64,000 nucleotides of DNA from an uncultured Desulfuromusa sp. (lineage in GTDB: Bacteria > Desulfobacterota > Desulfuromonadia > Desulfuromonadales > Geopsychrobacteraceae): the NCBI RefSeq assembly GCF_963675815.1, contig NZ_OY776574.1, forward strand, positions 2,846,001-2,910,000, given 5' to 3'. Positions 59,392 to 64,000 of the stretch are shown one piece after another. Within the stretch, counting starts at the first letter, position 1, and every line of letters starts with the position of its first letter. The position numbers and the translations under genes are program-made. The notes under the pieces are model-generated. The model was not told the origin of the DNA. It made no database searches and saw nothing but the letters and a program-made list of their open reading frames with translations.

Positions 59392-60150
59392 ATGAAAGAA
59401 CGTCTCGATAAATTATTGGTACAAAGAGGATTAGCCGGTTCACGCGAACGAGCCCGTGCCTTAATTCTTGCCGGTAAAGTCATTGTTGATGATCACCGGA
59501 TTGATAAAGCGGGTGCGCAGGTGCAGGATGATGCAGATTTGCGTTTGAAGGGAGAAGATATTCCCTTTGTTTCTCGCGGTGGGCTTAAACTGGAGAAAGC
59601 TCTGAATGAATTTTCCATTAACGTTAAAGCTAAAATAGCGATCGATGTTGGTGCTTCGACAGGTGGTTTTAGCGATTGTTTACTGCAGCATGGAGCTAAA
59701 AAAGTCTATGCTGTCGATGTTGGTTATGGTCAGTTGGCATGGAGACTTCGAGAAGATCCACGCATTGTTAATCTGGAGCGCTGCAATATCAGATATCTGC
59801 AGGCTGAGCAATTGGATGATGCCCCTGAGCTGGCCGTGGTCGATGCGTCCTTTATTTCATTGGAAAAAGTGTTGCCCAATACTTTGCGTTTACTGACCAA
59901 AGACGCAGAAATTGTTGCTCTGATTAAGCCGCAGTTTGAAGTTGGCAAAGGCAAAGTCGGTAAAGGTGGCGTCGTGAAAGACCAGCAACAACATGAACAG
60001 GTTATAGAGCAAATTTGTGCTTTTACCCGCGATCTCAACTGTACTGTTCTGGGAACGATAGAAAGTCCGATATTGGGTCCTAAAGGGAACCGGGAATTTC
60101 TCATTTACATGCAAAAACACATCGAAGATAATCAGGCGACTGATTTATAA
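59392..60150 (+). CDS. tlyA: TlyA family rRNA (cytidine-2'-O)-methyltransferase
   Basis: 252 residues from ATG 59392 (MKERLDKLLVQRGL); ATG 59380 is an alternative, the region further upstream is terminator. An S4 RNA-binding domain (1-65: RLDKLLVQRGLAGSRERARALILAGKVIVD) is followed by an FtsJ-like methyltransferase with IDVGASTGGFSDCLLQHGA, VDVGYGQLAW and ALIKPQFE. Homologues methylate 16S/23S rRNA cytidines; older annotation calls them hemolysin A. Confidence 0.94.
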   Translation: MKERLDKLLVQRGLAGSRERARALILAGKVIVDDHRIDKAGAQVQDDADLRLKGEDIPFVSRGGLKLEKALNEFSINVKAKIAIDVGASTGGFSDCLLQHGAKKVYAVDVGYGQLAWRLREDPRIVNLERCNIRYLQAEQLDDAPELAVVDASFISLEKVLPNTLRLLTKDAEIVALIKPQFEVGKGKVGKGGVVKDQQQHEQVIEQICAFTRDLNCTVLGTIESPILGPKGNREFLIYMQKHIEDNQATDL

Positions 60151-60184
60151 CCTGATTTTCAATTAGATATCGGTTTAAATCTTT

Positions 60185-60207
60185 GTTATTATTCTACTTA
60201 TAATAAC
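60185..60207 (+). promoter_or_regulatory. Palindrome overlapping the -10 region ahead of the HIT gene
   Basis: GTTATTAT (60185-60192) and ATAATAAC (60200-60207) are exact inverted repeats with a seven-base loop; the right arm contains TATAAT (60199-60204), a consensus -10. A repressor site over the promoter is plausible. AAAGGAGA follows for the HIT gene. Confidence 0.4.
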
Positions 60208-60224
60208 AATCAAAGGAGATAGCA

Positions 60225-60572
60225 ATGAGTGCGGATTGTTTGTTTTGTAAGATTATTGCAGGGGAAATCCCGGCAAATATCATTTATGAGGACTCACTGC
60301 TTGTGGTTTTCGAGGATATTGATCCTCAGGCACCACAGCATTTTTTGATTGTTCCTAAAAAACATATTGCCACAACTCTTGATTTAACTGCTGAAGACAA
60401 TGAGTTGGTGGGACATGTCTATCAAATTGCTGGAAAGGTAGCGCGCGATTCAGGTTTTTCTGCTGATGGTTTCCGAGTTGTGAATAATTGTAATGATGGC
60501 GGCGGACAGACCGTTTGGCATATCCATTTCCATCTTCTGGGTGGGCGCAACATGACTTGGCCTCCAGGTTGA
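60225..60572 (+). CDS. HIT family nucleotide-binding protein
   Basis: 115 residues: CLFCKIIAGEIPANIIYEDSLLVVFEDI at the start and the HxHxH triad at H99, H101, H103 (VWHIHFHLLGG). HinT-type purine nucleoside phosphoramidase is the likely activity. The end GRNMTWPPG is the HinT finish. Followed 20 bases later by the RSH-like gene. Confidence 0.95.
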   Translation: MSADCLFCKIIAGEIPANIIYEDSLLVVFEDIDPQAPQHFLIVPKKHIATTLDLTAEDNELVGHVYQIAGKVARDSGFSADGFRVVNNCNDGGGQTVWHIHFHLLGGRNMTWPPG

Positions 60573-60592
60573 TGAAATAGTAAGAAGGTTTT

Positions 60593-62023
60593 ATGCCGGA
60601 ATTTGACATAAATACAGAGAAGCGCTTAATGACCGATATCATGGAGCTTCTGGTGACTCATTATGGCGCAGAATTGTCTGAAGAGGATCTGGATCATGAG
60701 ATTGAAAGGGTCGAGCAGGCTCTTAATGATGCAAGATTTTCTCATCAGGGGCAGATGCGTAAATCTGGCGAGCCCTATATTTTTCATCCTTTAAGAGTTA
60801 CTCATTTAGCGGCACGCCACTGGATGGATTTTCCTTCTGTTATCGCTGCTTTATTGCATGATGTTGTTGAAGATACGCCCGTAACTCTTGAAGATGTAAG
60901 AGGAAAATATGGGGAAGAAGTTGCACACCTCGTTGATGGTTTAACCAAAGTCACATCAAATATCATGACTCGTGAAGACCTAAAGAAGGAAACGTATAAA
61001 AAAACCCTTCTGGTGGCTATTGATGACATTCGGGTCCTGTGTCTTAAGTTTTGGGATAGAATCGATAATCTCAGGACCATTGACGCTTTACCACGGCACA
61101 AGCAAAAGTTGATTGCTGAAGAGACCCGCATGGTTTATGTCCCACTGGCTCAGCATTTAGGGATGGGATATGTCGCGACTGAGCTGGAATCATTGTCTTA
61201 TTCCCTTCTTTATCCGCGCCGCGCCATTCGTTATAACGAAACAATTGCAACACAACAGCATGACAATGCTGACTTTCTCCGTAAAATTCGTGCCCGGATC
61301 ATGAATGCTTGTGAACAACAGAAACTGGATGTTGTGATGAAAGATCGCTGGCGTCCTTTTTCAGTGGTCTCCGGGCGCTCACAGCAAAGGGGGTTTGCAT
61401 CTTTGTATACCCTGGAAGTTCAGGTCGATCGAATCATGGATGCTTATCTGTTCCTGGGAATATTGCATGGTTTGTTTCCCCCGATCCCCGGTAAAATACG
61501 TGACCACCTCAATTTAACTTCGCAGCATGGTTATCAGGCATTAAAAACGACAGTGCAGGCTGATGAACATCGGATGCGAGTAGAAATTACAACTCGGAAG
61601 CTAAACCGCTTTAACGAATCCGGAGTTCTTGCTCCCGGATTCAAGTTCCGGCACAAAAACTTCAGCCATCTCATCCGGTCATTAATGGACGGGGAGTCCG
61701 CTTTTGATACTGAATCGTTACGTTTGGCTTCAGCAACAATTCAGGTCTATACTCCCCAAGGTGATATTCAAACGCTCCCTGAAGGAAGCAGTGTGCTTGA
61801 TTTTGCCTTTGAAATTCATGACTCCCTTGGATTACATGCCAGACGAGGTCAAATTAACGGCCGTACCCGGCAGTTGAAAACCAGGTTGCTTGACGGTGAT
61901 CAAGTCGTCGTGGAGACGTCAGCAAAACCGGAAGTTTTACCAAAATGGTTGGAGTGGGCAGTGACCCCAAGGGCACGAAACAGTATTCGACGCTACTTGC
62001 GAAATAAAGTTCGCTCTTCTTAA
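60593..62023 (+). CDS. RelA/SpoT-family protein, hydrolase motifs intact, synthetase region degenerate
   Basis: 476 residues. HD hydrolase domain 40-190 keeps H65, H89-D90, E93-D94 and D155/N159 (FWDRIDNLRT), the (p)ppGpp hydrolase set. Residues 240-340 align with the synthetase domain (LGILHGLFPPIPGKIRDHL, HGYQALKTT) but the RxKxxxSIxxK loop is SGRSQQRGFASLYTL and the FDxxA metal motif is missing. TGS domain 381-442. No C-terminal ACT/helical regulatory part, so it is ~250 residues shorter than SpoT. Probably a second, hydrolase-only RSH; a full-length Rel would be elsewhere. Confidence 0.88.
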   Translation: MPEFDINTEKRLMTDIMELLVTHYGAELSEEDLDHEIERVEQALNDARFSHQGQMRKSGEPYIFHPLRVTHLAARHWMDFPSVIAALLHDVVEDTPVTLEDVRGKYGEEVAHLVDGLTKVTSNIMTREDLKKETYKKTLLVAIDDIRVLCLKFWDRIDNLRTIDALPRHKQKLIAEETRMVYVPLAQHLGMGYVATELESLSYSLLYPRRAIRYNETIATQQHDNADFLRKIRARIMNACEQQKLDVVMKDRWRPFSVVSGRSQQRGFASLYTLEVQVDRIMDAYLFLGILHGLFPPIPGKIRDHLNLTSQHGYQALKTTVQADEHRMRVEITTRKLNRFNESGVLAPGFKFRHKNFSHLIRSLMDGESAFDTESLRLASATIQVYTPQGDIQTLPEGSSVLDFAFEIHDSLGLHARRGQINGRTRQLKTRLLDGDQVVVETSAKPEVLPKWLEWAVTPRARNSIRRYLRNKVRSS

Positions 62024-62046
62024 GCAGATAAAATGAAGGATGTGTT

Positions 62047-63087
62047 GTGAAACGTTTGTTATTGTATGGTCTGCTGCTTTCAATTCTCTGTACTTCTCAA
62101 AGTTATGCCGGTCAGGTGAACGCTTTTATCTATCACCGTTTCGGTGAAAGCCGTTACCCATCAACCAACATATCCGCAGAAATCTTTACCCAGCAACTTG
62201 ATTATATAAAGCAGCAGAATTTGGAAGTTATTTCTCTTGGTGATGTTGCCAACCGTTTGTCCGAGCAAACGGCTCTTCCTGAACATGCCGTTTCCCTGTC
62301 TATCGATGATTCTTATCGTTCTTTTTATGATGTCGGCATGCCGATTCTTCGTCGCTATGGATTTCCAGTGACTCTATTTGTGAACACCGACGCTGTTGGC
62401 ACTTCCGGATATTTAAGCTGGAGTGAACTCCAGGAGCTGGCAGAAGAGGGTGTTGAGATTGGCAATCATACAGCAAGTCATGCCTACCTTGTTGATATGC
62501 AGCCTGATGAAACCTTGAGTCAGTGGCAGGAACGGATTAAAAACGACATTGAACATGCGCAGCAACAATTTCAAAAACACCTTGGTTTCAGACCCGAACT
62601 TTTTGCTTATACCTATGGTGAATACTCTTCTGCAGTTGTAGATCTCATTCAATCACTTGGATTCAAGGCTGCTTTTGCCCAGCAGTCAGGGGTGATTTAT
62701 GCAGATTGCAGTCGCTTTATTCTGCCCCGTTTTCCCATGGGTGGTCCATTTGCGACCCTTGCCGGTTTTCAGACTAAAGCAGCTATGAAACCATTGAAAA
62801 TTACAAAAGCAATACCTTTTGAACCCGTTATAGAAGAGAACCCTCCTACTCTGTTTTTACAGATAGCAGAAGGTAAGCCCCATCCGCAACAGTTTAACTG
62901 TTTTGTTCAAGGGGATAACCGATGCTGGGTGGAAATCGATGACTCTGGCGCTTCTGGAAGGTATAAAGTTGTTGCTGAAAAACCGCTTACGGGAAGAAGA
63001 AACAAGTACACTTTAACGCTACAAAATGATCAGGGTGACTGGCTTTGGTATAGCCATCTTTGGGTGAATTCTCAAAAACCGGAATAA
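62047..63087 (+). CDS. Polysaccharide deacetylase family protein (secreted)
   Basis: 346 residues from GTG 62047. A signal peptide (KRLLLYGLLLSILCTSQSYAG) is followed by a NodB-type domain (about 24-245) with D87-D88 in SLSIDDSYRS, H141 and H145 in GNHTASH and ALSWSEL-like YLSWSELQELAEEGVEIG. The catalytic motif is SIDDSY rather than TFDDG, still keeping both aspartates. Residues 250-346 are an added beta-rich tail I do not recognise. It may remove acetyl groups from cell-wall or exopolysaccharide; it converges with a glucosaminidase gene. Confidence 0.87.
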   Translation: MKRLLLYGLLLSILCTSQSYAGQVNAFIYHRFGESRYPSTNISAEIFTQQLDYIKQQNLEVISLGDVANRLSEQTALPEHAVSLSIDDSYRSFYDVGMPILRRYGFPVTLFVNTDAVGTSGYLSWSELQELAEEGVEIGNHTASHAYLVDMQPDETLSQWQERIKNDIEHAQQQFQKHLGFRPELFAYTYGEYSSAVVDLIQSLGFKAAFAQQSGVIYADCSRFILPRFPMGGPFATLAGFQTKAAMKPLKITKAIPFEPVIEENPPTLFLQIAEGKPHPQQFNCFVQGDNRCWVEIDDSGASGRYKVVAEKPLTGRRNKYTLTLQNDQGDWLWYSHLWVNSQKPE

Positions 63088-63089
63088 GG

Positions 63090-64000
63090 TCATTTGTCCC
63101 AAGCAGCCAGACGAATTAACTGTTTTCTGGTGCGTAGCTTGACGCCGGCAAAACGGTTCAGCTGATTCGTGCGGATCATTGCCTGCAATTCTTTGACGTA
63201 ATCTTTGCCACGAGCTGAATAGAGGACTAAGCCCTCCGCTAATTGAGAACCTTTTGGATTGATTCCTGACCTTCTGCTCGCAGATCGTAATTTTCTGAGG
63301 TGTTGATAGGCCGAGTGGGTGTTCAGATTATGCAGATAAGAGCGCACCGAATCATAGACTGTGGAAAACTTCTGTACTTCATAAGTTTCCCCTTCTGGGC
63401 GACCTTCAGGAACAATCCCCTGTCCTTGAATAAATGTCCATTCACCAAAAAGATTATTAGCTACTTGTGAAAAACGTGAGGTTCCCCAGGCTGATTCGTT
63501 GGCGGCCTGTGCCAATGCAAGGTCCGCAGGTATGATGTCAACACGGTCTAAGAGCTTGTGAACTGTTCGCTGGGGGGTAGCAGGATTGAATTTGACTTTA
63601 TAACGTTCGGCAAGGACTGAAATTGTCTGTAGCTGCGATGCGTCAAGAGGCAGAGACGCAGTTAAATGTTCATTCAATGCTTCTAACTGCTGTCTTTCGG
63701 CACGAATTTCATCGTTGGCGAGAAGAACCATGGGAAGGAGTGATTTAAAGAAAATCCTTTTTTTGTGTTGACTGGATGTAATTGTGTGTAAATCACTTGG
63801 CAGGGTTTGCAAAATCAGTGGTGGGACTCCTTCATCCAGGGCATCAATCTGATAACGATAGAGTTGGAATTCAGATTCCAGGTCTTTATAGAATTCTTGC
63901 CCGATAATTTGAATGTCAGGCCCTTGATAGGTAGGGGCGATACTGGTTGAGTTTGTTGCTACCAGCAGGCAGAGTCCCAGAAACAAATAGAACCCACATT
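63090..64000 (-). CDS. Bax-like glucosaminidase domain protein (5' end outside window)
   Basis: At least 303 residues; the frame stays open to the window edge (CGFYLFLGLCLLVA..., a signal peptide whose start lies just beyond 64000; TTG 63986 is only an internal option). The C-terminal half is a mannosyl-glycoprotein endo-beta-N-acetylglucosaminidase-type domain: ALAQAANESAWGTSRFSQVANNLFGEWTF with the catalytic Glu in NESAWG, and YDSVRSYLHNLNTHSAYQHLR. Bax proteins are periplasmic or outer-membrane murein hydrolases. It converges with the deacetylase gene, three bases apart. Confidence 0.88.
   Translation of the reverse strand, partial: CGFYLFLGLCLLVATNSTSIAPTYQGPDIQIIGQEFYKDLESEFQLYRYQIDALDEGVPPLILQTLPSDLHTITSSQHKKRIFFKSLLPMVLLANDEIRAERQQLEALNEHLTASLPLDASQLQTISVLAERYKVKFNPATPQRTVHKLLDRVDIIPADLALAQAANESAWGTSRFSQVANNLFGEWTFIQGQGIVPEGRPEGETYEVQKFSTVYDSVRSYLHNLNTHSAYQHLRKLRSASRRSGINPKGSQLAEGLVLYSARGKDYVKELQAMIRTNQLNRFAGVKLRTRKQLIRLAAWDK

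Overview
The window is an ordinary chromosomal stretch of a Gram-negative, AT-leaning deltaproteobacterium, most likely a Desulfuromonadia member (Desulfuromonas / Pelobacter / Geobacter relatives). This rests on gene order rather than a database search: infB-ylxP-rbfA-nrnA-truB-rpsO-pnp, yceD-rpmF-plsX-fabHDG-acpP-fabF-rpiB-glyA-nrdR-ribDEBAH-nusB-hom, thrS-infC-rpmI-rplT-pheST-ihfA-merR, and surE-pcm-...-nlpD-rpoS are arranged as I remember them from that group. Almost all genes lie on the + strand, tightly packed, with many start/stop overlaps. I see no CRISPR array, prophage, transposase or rRNA.

Layout. 1-9.4 kb: end of infB, ribosome maturation and tRNA modification (rbfA, truB), RNA decay (nrnA, pnp), dut, a YrdC-family protein, a tRNA nucleotidyltransferase and tRNA-Gly(CCC). 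9.4-10.5 kb: queuosine precursor genes queD-queE. 10.5-12.4 kb (- strand): coaD, rsmD and a LysR regulator. 12.7-22.7 kb: the main accessory block, an ALDH7-type dehydrogenase followed by a complete oligopeptide ABC transporter (binding protein, two permeases, two ATPases), a cytoplasmic NlpC/P60 endopeptidase with SH3-like domains, an L-Ala-D/L-Glu epimerase and an M19 dipeptidase. Together these look like a murein-peptide import and dismantling pathway. 22.7-24.1 kb (- strand): fxsA and mazG, separated by a cluster of DnaA-box-like sites. 24.3-38.7 kb: fatty-acid, serine/glycine, deoxynucleotide-control and riboflavin genes, nusB and hom. 38.7-40.6 kb (- strand): an AMP-forming acyl-CoA synthetase split by a one-base frameshift. 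40.8-48.6 kb: tRNA-Val(GAC), thrS, infC (with an AUA start codon), rpmI, rplT, pheS, pheT, ihfA, a MerR regulator. 48.6-53 kb: surE, pcm, a YqaA/DedA membrane protein, an NlpD-like lipoprotein, rpoS, apt. 53-54.4 kb: tRNA-Arg(CCT) with a duplicated 3' end enclosing a palindrome-rich non-coding unit, an enoyl-CoA hydratase/isomerase and tRNA-Val(CAC). 54.5-64 kb: a second aldehyde dehydrogenase, lipB, a TIGR00266 protein, an SDR, an HDOD protein, tlyA, a HIT protein, a RelA/SpoT-like protein with intact hydrolase residues but a decayed synthetase region, a polysaccharide deacetylase and a Bax-like glucosaminidase cut by the window edge.

The observations most worth following are: the 21-bp duplication of the tRNA-Arg 3' end with its hairpin-rich filling (53.10-53.32 kb); the self-contained murein-peptide operon; the DnaA-box cluster upstream of fxsA; the AUA start of infC; the stacked hairpins between rpmI and rplT; and the truncated, apparently hydrolase-only RSH protein. 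All functional calls come from reading motifs and context; no alignment or search was run.
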